Assembly: GCA_900491605.1 (NCBI GenBank)
Contig: UESW01004376.1
Location: 892,086 to 956,085, forward strand
DNA length: 64,000 bases
Reading direction: 5' to 3'
Source of the DNA: Calamus simplicifolius
Lineage: Eukaryota > Streptophyta > Magnoliopsida > Arecales > Arecaceae
Shown: positions 1 to 10,807 of the stretch, in pieces
Numbering within the stretch: position 1 is the first letter of the stretch
Layout of the letters: each line of letters begins with the position of its first letter
Position numbers and translations under genes: made by a program
The notes under the pieces: model-generated
Databases searched by the model: none
Seen by the model: only the letters and a program-made list of their open reading frames with translations
Told to the model about the DNA's origin: nothing

Positions 1-74
1 TATTGAATGATCAAAATCAGGAGTTACATCGTGTTCTGGATCGAATCTAATGTCTAGGTAAGATTGCAGACATT

Positions 75-332
75 AGAGTCGACTCCGAGAATCACAGAGT
101 CGACTCCGGAACTGGCACGAAAGTTAGAGTCGACTCCGAGACTGTTAGAGTCGACTCTCACAGAAGAAGCAGAACGTCGATTTTCTGGCCCCAACCTAGA
201 GTCGACTCCGGGTAAGTTAGAGTCGACTCCAGAAAAGTTTCTTGTCGACCCCAGAAAAGTCAGAGATGACTCCGAAAATATCGTTTTAAAGTGCTTCGAG
301 CTAGAGCCGACTCCAGAAAAGTTAGAGTCGAC
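75..332 (+). promoter_or_regulatory. Array of GAGTCGACTCC motifs in LTR U3
   Basis: About seven intact copies of the near-palindrome GAGTCGACTC start near 75, 105, 126, 147, 197, 217 and 321, with degenerate copies near 243 and 302. The array lies about 150-400 bases upstream of the TATA box. In the related element on the - strand, a GAGTCGGCTCC version occupies the same relative place in both LTRs. The position suggests an enhancer or a structured U3 element. Function is inferred only from position and conservation. Confidence 0.6.
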
Positions 333-477
333 TCCAACCCACCTGGAACGAAAATCAAATTGCCAGATCAGCTCTAACGGTAATATTTCTATTTTACCTT
401 ATTTCTAACGGATATATTTTGCTACAAGGTACACTCCAACGGATAGTTTTTCTTCCAAAAATGGCTTGAAAGAAATC

Positions 478-487
478 TATAAAAAGG
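478..487 (+). promoter_or_regulatory. TATA box of copia A LTR
   Basis: TATAAAAAGG lies about 860 bases before the LTR inner end. The same box is present at the matching point of the related LTR on the - strand, near 25876-25885. It probably marks the start of the R region. Confidence 0.6.
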
Positions 488-1338
488 AAGACTATTGTTC
501 AAAAATAAGAACGGAAGAAGAGAGAACGGAAAAAGTGAGAAAATCGGAAATAGATAAAATCCCATTTCAAAAAATCCGAAAAAGAGAGCCTGAATCTCAA
601 GAGGAAAACCTTCTAGCTCAATCCACTCCACTCCAAAAAGCTCAAGAGGAATCCAAGACATTCAAATCAAGTCTTTGGTGGATTTCCCAACTTGAGAAAG
701 AAGTTCAGATTCTTGCTTTTCAACTCTTCTCAACTGCTTCAACTGTGAAGAATCGGAGCTGAGGCTTGATTCAACCTAGCAAGGAAGAAGAAAAGAAGAA
801 AAGCTCAAAAGCAACCATCTACAAATCAGGCTTTTCTAAACTTGTTACATTATTTGATTATCTGCTCATTAAGGAGCTTTGTATTTGAAAAACATATTCA
901 TTTGTTTGTATCTAGTTCAATCTGGGGGATTGAACTAGTGGAGGTAGTCTTACCTCGGTTCAAGCTTGGCTAAGCTTGTGTTAGGGTTTTTGCTGGTGAG
1001 CCCTTGAAAACCAGCTGGGTTCGTTATGCGCCCGAAAAAACACAAGTTTGAGTTGTGAGCTTGTAAAAACAACTCTGCTGTAATCTAGGGTGATTATAGT
1101 GTGGACCCAAGTGAATCTTGGGAGTGGACGTAGGTGTTGGATACACCGAACCACTATAAAATCTTTTGTGTTTGTCGTGTTCTATTGTCTCTTTCTCTAT
1201 CTCTATTTTATTCACTGCACTTTATAGTTACTTTGCATTTGCCTTCATTAATCTCAAGCAAACTATTTTAAAAAGGCTAATTTTTTAAAGAACCCAATTC
1301 ACCCCCCCCCCTCTTGGGTTGTCATCTGGGCCAACAAT

Positions 1339-1350
1339 TGGTATCAGAGC
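1339..1350 (+). other. Primer binding site, initiator Met tRNA
   Basis: TGGTATCAGAGC follows the LTR end after two bases. It is the standard plant copia primer site, complementary to the 3' end of initiator methionine tRNA. Confidence 0.9.
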
Positions 1351-1397
1351 TAGTGCTCATTAGATTTTGATCACACGATCAAGAGCTAAAGTTCCAA

Positions 1398-2986
1398 ATG
1401 GCAACACAAGTTGGTTCTTTTGTTGAAGGTCATTCTACGAATAGACCTCCACTTTTAATGGCTCAAATTATTCTTATTGGAAAGCTAGAATGAGGATATT
1501 CATTCAAGCTTCTGATATGAGCTTTGGGGTGTTTATAATTAATGGACCTAGTACACCACACATGTTATTGATGGCATTATTATTCCTAAGCCGAAAGGGA
1601 CTGGAATGATAATGATAGGAAGATGGCACAGCTTAATGCTAAAGCCATGAATGTATTATATTGCTCATTAGACACAATGAATTTAATAGAATCTCCACTT
1701 GTAATTCCGCAAAGGAGATTTGGGATAGATAGAGGTTACCCATGAGGGTACCAACCAAGTGAAAGAATCCAAAATTAATATTCTTGTTCACAAATATGAT
1801 TGTTTAGCATGGAACAATCTGAAACCATTGCATGCATGTATACTAGATTTACAGATATTGTTAATGGTTTGAAAAGTCTTGTAAGACATATACTAACTCC
1901 GAACTTGTTCGAAAAATTCTTAGGTCATTACCAAGATCATGGGAAGCAAAAATGACTGCAATCCAAGAAGCTAAGGACCTCAACACTTTACCCTTAGAGG
2001 AGCTTCTAGGATCTCTTATGACCCATGAGCTGACTATGAAGCAGCATGTTGAGGAGGACACAAAGAAGAAGAAAATGATTGCCCTCAAAGCTACAAAAGA
2101 AGAAGAGAGCAGCAGTGATGATGATGATGATGATGAGACTGCTCTCTTAGCAAAGAAATTTAAAAGATTTATGAGGAAAGAAACCCCTTCCACAAGAAAA
2201 AATTTGGAGCTAAGTTGGGAAAGGAGAAAAAGGATAAAAATAAGGACAAGGACAAAGAAAAAGAGAAAGACCCCTTGACGTGCTATGAGTGTAATAAACC
2301 GGGGGCACTTTAGAAATGAATGTCCTAGATTGAAGAAAGCCTACAAAAGAAAAAGAAGGCTTATATGGCGACTTGGTAGTGACAGCGAGGAATCTTCTTC
2401 CGAAGAAGAAGAACAAAAGGAAGTCGCAAACGTATGCTTTATGGCGGACGACAACGATGAGGTAAGTTCTGACAACCCTGCGATGAATTTGCCTTTGATA
2501 AACTTTTGACGCTTTTAATGAACTTGTTAGCGGTTTCAAAGTTTTGAAAAAGAAATACAAGATTTTAAAAAATGAAAAATTTGTCTTTCATTCAAGAAAA
2601 GAAAAATCTTAACAATGAAATTAAGAAACTTAAATCTGAAAATGAAATTTTAATGAATGAAAAGGAGTCAATCTCTAATGAAAAAGATAAACTAAGAATG
2701 AGATTGAAAAACATAAAAACATAGTTGATAAGTTTACATTAAGCTCAATTAAATTAGACATGTTATTAAATAGTCAAAAAGCAGTTTTTGACAAAGCCGA
2801 ATTAGGATATAATACTTTAAGAAAACAAAAATCACTTAAAATATTTTTGTAGAGCTGGCAAAGTAATATACATGCTTTAAATGTAATCAATCAGGACATA
2901 AATCTTGAATGTAGAATTCTAAAACCTAGTAAAACCGAATATTAAAGGAAAGAAAATGGGTTCCGAAAGGAACATTATTTGTTGCT
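1398..2986 (+). pseudogene. Degenerate gag of copia A
   Basis: Gag forms the capsid and binds the element RNA. The start at 1398 matches the gag start of the related element at 33670. The frame breaks within about 60 bases and several more times. The longest readable piece, 1952-2278, carries the conserved text around LPLEELLGSLMTHEL and an acidic Ser/Asp run. A CCHC zinc knuckle begins near 2282, where an extra G in a G run shifts the frame. An asparagine- and lysine-rich coiled-coil tail and a second decayed knuckle follow up to the N. It cannot make a complete protein. Confidence 0.8.
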
Positions 2987-2987
2987 N
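2987..2987. other. Single N, probable assembly join
   Basis: One unknown base separates copia gag sequence from the CACTA minisatellite. To the left the text still follows the related element's gag-pol boundary. To the right it changes abruptly. The only other N (39782) also sits at a suspicious junction. Confidence 0.6.
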
Positions 2988-2989
2988 AT

Positions 2990-3955
2990 CGTCCACGACC
3001 TATCTCGGACAGTTTGCAATCCGTCCGAGATCGGCGACAATCCGACGGTTGTGATCGATCCAAGCTCTGATCCGATCGGCCACGACCGATCGGACCGTGG
3101 CGATCCGTCCGATCGGCGACGATCCGGGGTTGCGATCGATCCAAGCCCTGATTCCGATCGGCGACGACTGATCGCGGACCGCGCAATCGGTCCGATCGGC
3201 AAAGATCCGACGGTTGCGATTGATCCAAGCCCTGATCCCGATCGGCCATGACCTATCTCGGACAGTTGCAATCCGTCCGAGATCGGCGACGATCCGACGG
3301 TTGCGATCGATCCAAGCCCTGATCCCGATCGGCCACGACCGATCTCGCACCGTGGCGATCCGTCCGATCGGTGACGATCCGAGGGTTGCGATCGATCCAA
3401 GCCCTGATTCCGATCGGCAACGACCGATCGCGGACCGTGGCAATCGGTCCGATCAGTAAAGATCCAACGGTTGCGATCGATCCAAGCCCTGATCCCGATC
3501 GGCCATGACCTATCTCGGACAGTTGCAATTCGTCCGAGATCGGCGACGATCCGACGGTTGCGATCGATCCAAGCCCTGATCCCGATCGGCCATGACCGAT
3601 CTCGGACCGTGGCGATCCATCCGAGATCGCGACGATCTAACGGTTGCGATCGATCCAAGCCCTGATCCCGATCGGCGACGATCAATCGCGGACCGCGGCA
3701 ATCAGTCTGATCGGCAAAGATCGACGGTTGCGATCGATCCAAGCCCTGATCCCGATCGGCCACGATCGATCTCGGACCGTAGCGATCCGTCCGAGATCGA
3801 CGACGATCCAACGGTTGCGATCGATCCAAGCCCTGATCCCGATCGGCCACGACCGATCTCGAACATGGCGATCGGTCCGATCGGCGACGATCCGAGGGTT
3901 GCGATCGATCCAAGCCCTTATTCTGATCGGTCACGATCGATTTTTGGACCGATCG
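2990..3955. repeat. 85-bp minisatellite, about 11 copies
   Basis: A unit containing GCGATCGATCCAAGCCCTGA recurs about every 85-86 bases, at roughly 3052, 3133, 3218, 3303, 3388, 3474, 3559, 3645, 3731, 3817 and 3902. The unit is rich in GATC and CGATCG palindromes and in CpG, and it lacks stop codons in several frames. This produces long but meaningless reading frames on both strands. The unit length is not a multiple of three, so these frames are not a conserved protein repeat. Confidence 0.9.
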
Positions 3956-5346
3956 CTATTTAACATAATTAATTTTTTAAATATATAACGACGCAAAGGG
4001 TTGCATCATATTTTTTTAATATGATAATTATAATATATAAAAAATTAACTTTAATTCTAATAATTACGATGCAACAAGTACGTCGCTATATTAAAACATA
4101 ATTTTCCTAATTAATATTTTGGCTTATTACATCGCTAATGCGTCGCTATTTAACATAATTAATTTTTTAAAAACATTGCAACTCACTGTGTTACGTCATA
4201 ATTATTTTTTCTCATATTTATAATTTATAAAATTTAATTTTATTTAAAATTGTGACACAGTTATTGCATCGCTAAATTAAAAATAATTTTAATTTATTTC
4301 TGGTTTATTGCGTCGCTAATGCGTCGCTATTTAAAATATTTAATTTTTTCCAAAATATTGCGATGCACTAGGTGGCGTCGCAATCTTTTTTAAAATATTA
4401 ATACTGTAAAAAATATAATTCCATTTAAATTATTTGCGACGCAATTGTTTCATCGCTAAATTAAAAATATTTTTTCTATTTTTCTAGTTTATTGCGTCGC
4501 TAAGGCGTCGCTATTTAAAATATTTAATTATTTTCAAAAATTACGACGCACTGGTTGGCGTCGCAATATTTTTTAAAATATTAATACTGTAAAAAATATA
4601 ATTCCATTTAAATTATTTGCGACGCAATTGTTGCGTCGCTAAATTAAAAATAATTTTTCTATTTTCTAATTTTATTGCGTCGCTATGGCGTCGCTATTTA
4701 AAATATTTAATTCTTTTCAAAACATTGCGATGCACTGTTATGCATCGCAATATTTTGTAAACTATTTGTACTTTAAACAATATAATTTCATTTAAATTAT
4801 TTGCAACGCATTTGTTGCATTGCTAAATTAAAAATAATTTTTCTTATTTTCTAGTTTATTGCGTCTCTAATGCGTCGCTATTTAATATATTTAATTCTTT
4901 TAAAAACATTGCGACGCACTGTGATGCGTCGCAATATTTTTTTCTGATAATTAGATTTTATAAAATTTAATTTTATTTTAATTATTTGCGATGCAATTGG
5001 TGCGTCGCTAAATTAAAAATAATTTTTCTAATTATCTATTTTATTGCATCGCTAATGCGTCGCTATTTAAAATATTTAATTCTGTTAAAAACATTGCGAT
5101 GCAAATATTGCGTCGCAATATATTTATTGATATTTATATTTCATAAAAAATTAATTTAAAAATATTGCGACGCAATATTTGCGTCGCAATATTAAAAATT
5201 TAATTTTTTTTTTGATTTTTTGGTTAATTGAGTTGCTAATGAGTCGCTAATGCGTCGCAATATTTTGTTGTCACAAAGGTGTCGCAAAGTGGTCGCAATT
5301 TAGCGACGTAATTATGCGTCGCTAAATTTGCGTCGCTATTTCAGTA
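3950..5346. repeat. ~182-bp CACTA subterminal repeats, about 7 copies
   Basis: The phrase GCGTCGCTATTTAA recurs near 3950 (degenerate), 4142, 4321, 4506, 4687, 4871 and 5056. AT-rich spacers between copies carry paired GCGACGCA/TGCGTCGC motifs in opposite orientations. The pairs can form hairpins and are probably transposase-binding sites. The region contains no reading frame. Confidence 0.85.
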
Positions 5347-5359
5347 TTTTCTTGTAGTG
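5347..5359. repeat. CACTA right terminal inverted repeat
   Basis: TTTTCTTGTAGTG is the reverse complement of the canonical CACTACAAGAAAA terminus. The three bases after it are ATA. No left partner is visible, so the 3-bp target duplication cannot be confirmed. Confidence 0.8.
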
Positions 5360-5420
5360 ATAGCATGGTACGGGCCATATCTTCCAATGTTCTATTTTTC
5401 CTTTCTATTACTCTATTTTG
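5360..5420 (-). pseudogene. Fragment of copia integrase interrupted by CACTA
   Basis: On the - strand this reads the integrase segment around the catalytic glutamate (QNRVIERKNRTLEDMARTML). It aligns with 31049-31110 of the Sirevirus-like element on the same strand. It shows that the CACTA element inserted into a copia integrase gene. The matching left half is not in the window. Beyond ~5420 the similarity is lost. Confidence 0.65.
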
Positions 5421-6349
5421 TCATAGAGCAAGTACTTTCTAGCGTTTCAAAGTGGCACAGAGATTATGAATTTTGATCTTTCTTTCTCCCTATATGTGAA
5501 AAAACCAACATGTATCTCTCCCTTTTTAAAGATGAAATCCCTACCACCCCAAATAATTAAGACGTGGTGAAACTTTTATCATCTCAAGTTATAAAAATAA
5601 CATTAGATTGAATCCACCCGTATGATATAATCTATCCTACCATACCAATGGATATAACTATATTAAGCCGAATAGCCTATCATGTTAGTCATTTATGAAG
5701 ATTTAGACTTAGAGCTCTTTTAGGTGGATGTTAAAATTGTTGAGCGCTCAACAGAGAATTATATGAAAAGATATGCACTAAAGTCAAGGGATAAGAGTGC
5801 ATAGTTTGCAAGTTATATTCTATTAAAAGTTTAAAACAATCATTTTGTTAGTAGTATTACAAATTGTAGCCAGCCTTTATCTTCGATTAGTTTACAATGA
5901 TGAAGAAATATCATTGTGTCCATGTAAAATGATCCAAAAGATCATTTTTAAAATTCCTTTTTTTCTATATTAATAATATTCTATTGGCTAGGAATGATAT
6001 GATGATGGTTGTCACCAAGAAGAAGTGATTGCCCTTAAATTTTGAAATAAAACACGTGAAGAAAGCAATATTTTGTTCTCAAAATTAAGAAAGATCCTAC
6101 TTCAAGAATTTTTAGTTTATCTCAGGAGATTTATACAATAAAGATAATTAAATGACTATTGATGCATGATTCCAATTATACCGACATGATGCATGACTCC
6201 AATTATATATTGACACTCTTGTTCACCTAAGAGAATCACAAATTTGTTATGGCTCATTTTAGCTGCACTAGATATATCTAGATAAAGTGTATATGCAAGA
6301 TTTATCACATTCAAGATTGTGCAAATATCAAAAATTTCAAAACGGCATA
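5421..6349. other. AT-rich stretch without recognised gene
   Basis: I see no coding exon, RNA gene or clear repeat here. It is probably old, decayed transposon sequence. Confidence 0.4.
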
Positions 6350-6541
6350 TGTGATACCCTCCCATGTAGTCTCACATTGGAAAATTGAAGAAAGATTGAA
6401 TAGTTTATAATCAGTTAAGAAAGATGGAAAAGTATCAATTGGATCATTTTTGGGCTATGATGGCCCAAGTTAATATGGACCTTGTCCGTCTTATTTTTTA
6501 TAACGAAACGGGTTCATGGGTTTACGGGCCCGATCGTTAAT
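6350..6541 (+). repeat. TRIM left LTR
   Basis: This 192-bp repeat is immediately followed by the primer binding site. It is paired with 6664-6855 with scattered substitutions. Confidence 0.85.
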
Positions 6542-6663
6542 ATGGTATCAGAACCATGCACCAGCCGAAAGTACAGAAGCTAAGTGCCACGTAGGATAAT
6601 GGGAGCTACCTTTTGATCTGTGGGGGCCACATCTAGAATTCTTGCGCCTCTGACAGAGTAGAT

Positions 6664-6855
6664 TGTGATACCCTCCCATTTAGTCCCACATCGAAAAATT
6701 GAGAAAAGATTGAATAGTTTATAACCAGTTAAGGAAGATGAACAAGTACCAATTGGATCCCTTTTGAACTATGGTGGCCCAAGTTAGTGAACCTTGTTCG
6801 TCTTGTTTTTTTGTAACGAAACAAGTTCGTGGGTTTATGAGCCTGAATCGTTACA
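6664..6855 (+). repeat. TRIM right LTR
   Basis: This is the second 192-bp repeat. It ends TTACA and is followed by the target duplication ACATA. Confidence 0.85.
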
Positions 6856-7499
6856 ACATAACTTCCATATGTAGTATCCATTTTAGATGTTCTCTTGAAA
6901 CTTGATAATTTTTTGAGATCTACAAAGCGACAATCATCTTGTCAAGCTTCGCATGTTTACTTTGCAAAGCTATTTAGATCTTCAAAACATTCAACCAAGT
7001 CAAATTTTATTATTTTTAGAAATTTCAATCAAGCTATACCCTCTAATTCAAGAGGAACTAGACAACATGATATAGATACCATGTCTAGCTGTAGGAAAAT
7101 TTTAGTTTTCTTGTAATCATTCCTATTAGCCATTATTTTGAGAAATCTTACCCTATTTTAAGGAGAAAAAGAATTCAAAAATTCTAATGTTGAATTAATG
7201 AAGGCAAAAAGTTGAAAATACTGCTTTTAATTAAGTTAATAATATTTTTTTATTATTCTTTTCTATGAGAGTTTTAAGTTAAGCAAATTGAAGAAATCAC
7301 TTCCTTCTCTCTTCAATTTGATCACCTATCAAGAAGATGCCATTGTCTTAATTTTTTCTCTGATTAATGCAGAAAAAAATGGTTTCATTGCTAAATACTA
7401 GTATTGTGGAAAATATAATGCATGTAATATTTTGTACTTGACTATATATACTTTGCTATGAGGATAGTTAATCATTTCTAAAGTAATCCTTGACTTACT

Positions 7500-8110
7500 C
7501 ATTTGATGGTGCTAAAGAGGATTTGCACTATCTTCATGATAATGATAATTATATACTTTGCCATCATGGTTGAGATATGCATGAACAAAGACACAGTGAT
7601 ATGGATTAGAGTAATGATTTGGACAAGTATAAATCAATTTTAGGTTATATAGTTATGCTTAGAGGTAAAGCCTTCTCTTAGAATAAAAGAAAATAATCCT
7701 GCGTCACTTTATCTATTATAGAGTTTGAGGATATATATATATATATATTTATGTTCACAATTTAGGAAAAATTTAGTTAGAGAGATTCTTGCAACATCTA
7801 TAGGTCATGATCAGTGTAATCAAGCCTATGATAATTTATTGTAATATAACTACTATATCTTATTTTATGCCAAAAAATCTAAAAATCATAGCAAGATCAA
7901 ACATATTAATATTGATTTTAACTGTGTTCAAGATATCATCGCACATTGAAAGGAGGTCATAGACTCTATTTTTATTAAAAAGATGCTTTTAGATCTTTTG
8001 ACCAAGCTTATAATTAATTAGGGACATTTGTTCAACTCATATTAGGAGTTTGAAATTTTATACATTGAGAATAATATACTTCTTTTAGACACTTTACTAG
8101 ATATTAATGG
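7500..8110 (+). pseudogene. Decayed Ty1/copia RNase H relic
   Basis: Three readable pieces in the order of a copia RNase H domain are visible with several stops. A piece near 7513 resembles the end of reverse transcriptase before RNase H (AKEDLHYLHD). The next includes DKYKSILGYIVMLRGKAFS and a decayed equivalent of the ALSTTEAEY block. The last reads KHINIDFNCVQDIIAH followed by DLLTK, the C-terminal block. No LTRs were identified around it. It is old and non-functional. Confidence 0.6.
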
Positions 8111-8734
8111 TTATTATCTCATGTAGATCTTTATTGGTTAATTGATTATCTTTCATATGACATGGTTGATAATTATATATACACTATTATTATTGTATGC
8201 CACCATGCTAAAGGCATGACTTAATAGACTACCTATCTGACTCATTTTAGGTGTTTAAAATTATAAACATATAAAAAGAGAGAGTGGCATACATTGGAAG
8301 GTCTTAGAGCACATTTCTACAAAAAGAATACATGCCAATACTTTAGCATAGCAAAGCAAGTTTAATTTTATTCAATAAAAATATATCTTATTCTGAACTA
8401 GTAAAATAAGCATTTAATATAAAATATATTGACGTGGGGGTTTGAACCCATGCGTTATTAGAGAGAATACATAGGGACGTGCACTCCATTTGATAGGGCA
8501 TGCGGATAAACTCCATAGACTCTCTCTAAAACACCGTGATTTAAAGATTTGATCTTCGAATTTATTGTATACGGATATGGATCCGAGCGTTCTCACCCCT
8601 CTATCTAACCACCCCTTCTATCTTCTCTTTCATTTATAAATAGGAAGGGGATACAGCCTTGAGATAGAATATGATGAGAGGAAACAAAGCATGAGATTGG
8701 TTTCTCCGGAATATTAGCATTCATCAGGATTTTT

Positions 8735-8820
8735 GATATAGTTGAAGAGTTCAACATATTTTTAATATCGTTGAAGAGTTCAACATATTTTTAATACAGT
8801 TGAAGAGTTCAACATAGCCA
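8735..8820. repeat. Tandem triplication with palindromic core
   Basis: Three copies of a ~37-base unit contain GTTGAAGAGTTCAAC, a 6-base palindrome around GAG. Between them lie AT-rich spacers. Role unknown. Confidence 0.7.
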
Positions 8821-10003
8821 GGTAAGATTTATCAAAATATAGATCTGATCCAAAAATCATGCAAATAATGAGAAAATAAATTTTAAAGAAGATTTAAAAT
8901 TTATTTGCTCATTTTAAAAAAATTTAAATTGCATTCCTTCCATTGTATGTGTCTAATTCATTGGCACAGCTTTAATCCATCAATTCGATCACCTTCATAT
9001 ATACCATAAGATATTGAAAGAAGTACCTCCACATTAACTTGACATGTTCTATTATGGGAAAGTGAAAGTATATTGGGATCATGTTGGGCTCCATATGGCC
9101 TCTATCAAAATGAGTGCTTGGGTCTTATAAAAATTAGGACCTTACCCTATAAATATGGATATTCAAGGAATAGCCTAATAACAACAACGATGAATCCTTA
9201 ATGGCTTCTCTCTCTTCCACTTCTCTCTCCCTTTCCTTGGCAGGCATGGAGACCTAGGATAAGCTAGAACTTTCTTATAGCTTGGCGGCCCTCAATAATT
9301 TAGTGACAAGACCTTGGCAGCTCAAGCAATCTATGATCAAGAACTTTATTATAGGCTTGTAAGGAATGGGCAATTTAAGCTAAGCTTTGCAAACCTCTCT
9401 GTTGATTGACAATAGAGAAAGAAAAGTACTAATAGCAATGGTCTAAGCCTTGCATAAAATGTGAAAGATTTGCACAAAACTGTGAGAGAATAAAACATAT
9501 TGAATTAAAGTACGCACCTACACTTCTTTAAACTATTTACAAAACTTATAACTTTACAACTATTTCACATCTTAAAAAACATGCTTAAAATTTTGATAGT
9601 CAATGATAGAAGGCGTTAACTTCACCATGACCCATGGCTTTATACCTATATGTAATTTTAGCATAATCTTTTGACAACATATTAGCATTGAAATCATGCA
9701 TCGATATAATAAGCATGCTAATTGGTTTGATAGAAAGAGCCATTATGTAAAAGCCAAACAAGGTGTCACAACGAAAGAGACCCTTCATGACCTAACATAG
9801 AAAATTGACCACTGGGCATTATGGATCACCATATTTTTTTTTTTATTTTTTCAATAATTCATAAATTTGTCACAATTTAACATGTTAGTTTTGTGATAAA
9901 AAAATATAATTACAGACTTATGCACAACTGTTATTTTGATTAATACTCATCTTCAAATTGAGTGCCCTATGTATTAAAAGAAGGCCAAGTGATCAAGTCC
10001 TAT

Positions 10004-10062
10004 ATATATATATATATATAATATTAATTTAAAAAAAGACTTTATAAATACTCATGTAAGAA

Positions 10063-10109
<47 letters not shown>

Positions 10110-10132
10110 GTGTGCATATATGTGTGTGCATG
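10004..10132. repeat. TA/TG microsatellite tract
   Basis: Runs of TA repeats (about 10004-10021 and 10064-10096) pass into TATG and TGTG repeats. Confidence 0.8.
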
Positions 10133-10149
10133 TGTAATTAAGAATGCAT

Positions 10150-10285
10150 GCAGGATGAAACTTCAAATGTATAAACTTAAGGCGTATTGAGGTTTTTTTT
10201 TGTAATTCAAGTAAACAAAAGCTTCGGAATGCATAAAATTAAGGCATATTGAGGTATTTTTTTGTAATTCAAGTAAACAAATTCA
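10150..10285. repeat. 62-bp direct duplication
   Basis: The phrase AAGGC(G/A)TATTGAGG followed by T runs and TGTAATTCAAGTAAACAAA occurs twice, starting at 10179 and 10241. Confidence 0.7.
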
Positions 10286-10807
10286 CTTTCGAATAACTAA
10301 TCTCATTATCCAACTTGTCAGGCTCGTATTTGATAATCTTTTATGTTCCAAACTCATTATTAAGTAAGGTTTATATAGCTATTATGCTTTTTTTAAAAAC
10401 TAGATTAAAATATGATCTATAGTAATTCATTGTTTTTAAATTCTTGCTCCTTGCCCTTTTGTTCTTAGGTTTCTCATGATGGTACTACCTGCTAGAAATT
10501 TCTCAGTCTAGGAAGGCATTGATATAAGACAAAAGAAGCTCAATTCATGATCCAAAGATTGGATCACTCCCATCAACATCGGTGAGCTATGATTTTGAAA
10601 AATTTTATTCGTGATTTTAGTGCCAGACCAAGTCACATTACAAGTTAGTATAATTAGCCAAATTCTATGTCCCACTTCAAATGCTGTAGCCCTACTATAT
10701 CCTCCTACCAGCTCCCACCGTTAATTGGATAACAACAACGGAAAGTATCACATCAAAGTTGTGGAAATAAAGACATCAGACATCACAACACAGACCAAAT
10801 ATTGGCA

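Larger units (their letters stand above)
1..1336 (+). repeat. 5' LTR of copia A (left end outside window)
   Basis: The LTR ends in CA at 1336, two bases before the primer binding site. Moving rightward it holds a motif array at 75-332, a TATA box at 478-487 and a long transcribed leader. The leader includes a C-rich run near 1300. The inner end (reading GGGCCAACA) is the reverse complement of the LTR end at 33732 and 25034, which defines the family. The other LTR of this element is not in the window. Confidence 0.8.
1..2986 (+). mobile_element. Sirevirus-like Ty1/copia retrotransposon A, 5' portion (LTR plus gag)
   Basis: This is the left part of a copia element read on the + strand: an LTR that begins before the window, an initiator-methionine tRNA primer binding site, and a broken gag. 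It belongs to the same family as the complete - strand element at 25034-35238. The LTR inner end, the gag start (Met-Ala-Thr-Gln) and the gag central text all match by eye. The pol region, the extra reading frame and the 3' LTR are missing because the sequence stops at the N at 2987. That N is more likely an assembly join than a biological end. Confidence 0.85.
2988..5359. mobile_element. CACTA (CMC/EnSpm-like) transposon, right part
   Basis: The right end carries the CACTA terminal inverted repeat: 5347-5359 is the reverse complement of CACTACAAGAAAA. Inside it lies a long subterminal region of repeats built on GCGTCGC and GCGACGC, typical of the transposase-binding repeats of this superfamily. 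Further left is an 85-bp minisatellite that grades into those repeats near 3950. No transposase is visible and no left inverted repeat is found before the N. The element is non-autonomous or truncated. It sits in a copia integrase fragment, seen at 5360-5420. Confidence 0.75.
6350..6855 (+). mobile_element. TRIM (terminal-repeat retrotransposon in miniature)
   Basis: Two 192-bp direct repeats (6350-6541 and 6664-6855) both start TGTGATACCCTCCCA and flank only 122 bases. One base after the first repeat is TGGTATCAGA (6543-6552), the methionine tRNA primer site, which fixes the + orientation. Flanking 5-mers are GCATA (6345-6349) and ACATA (6856-6860), a target duplication with one difference. 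There is no coding capacity, as expected for a TRIM, which depends on proteins from autonomous retrotransposons. The two repeats differ at several positions, so the insertion is not recent. Confidence 0.85.
8111..10798. other. AT-rich intergenic sequence
   Basis: No gene is recognised. It holds a 37-bp triplication near 8735-8820, TA/TG microsatellites near 10004-10130 and a 62-bp duplication near 10150-10285. A stretch near 9040-9300 with a possible TATA (CTATAAATATGG at ~9140) could be a decayed LTR or promoter. I could not link it to any element. Confidence 0.4.

Noticed and set aside
75..332. CRISPR-like spaced repeats
   Set aside because: Short palindromic motifs with irregular spacing inside a plant LTR; there are no uniform repeats or spacers and the genome is eukaryotic.
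2926..3988. Long overlapping reading frames on both strands (up to 319 codons)
   Set aside because: They run through the 85-bp minisatellite, which lacks stops in several frames. The unit is not a multiple of three and no family features are seen.
8430..8600. Possible tRNA or SINE B-box (GGGTTCAAACCCCC on the - strand)
   Set aside because: No A box, cloverleaf or acceptor pairing could be formed around it.
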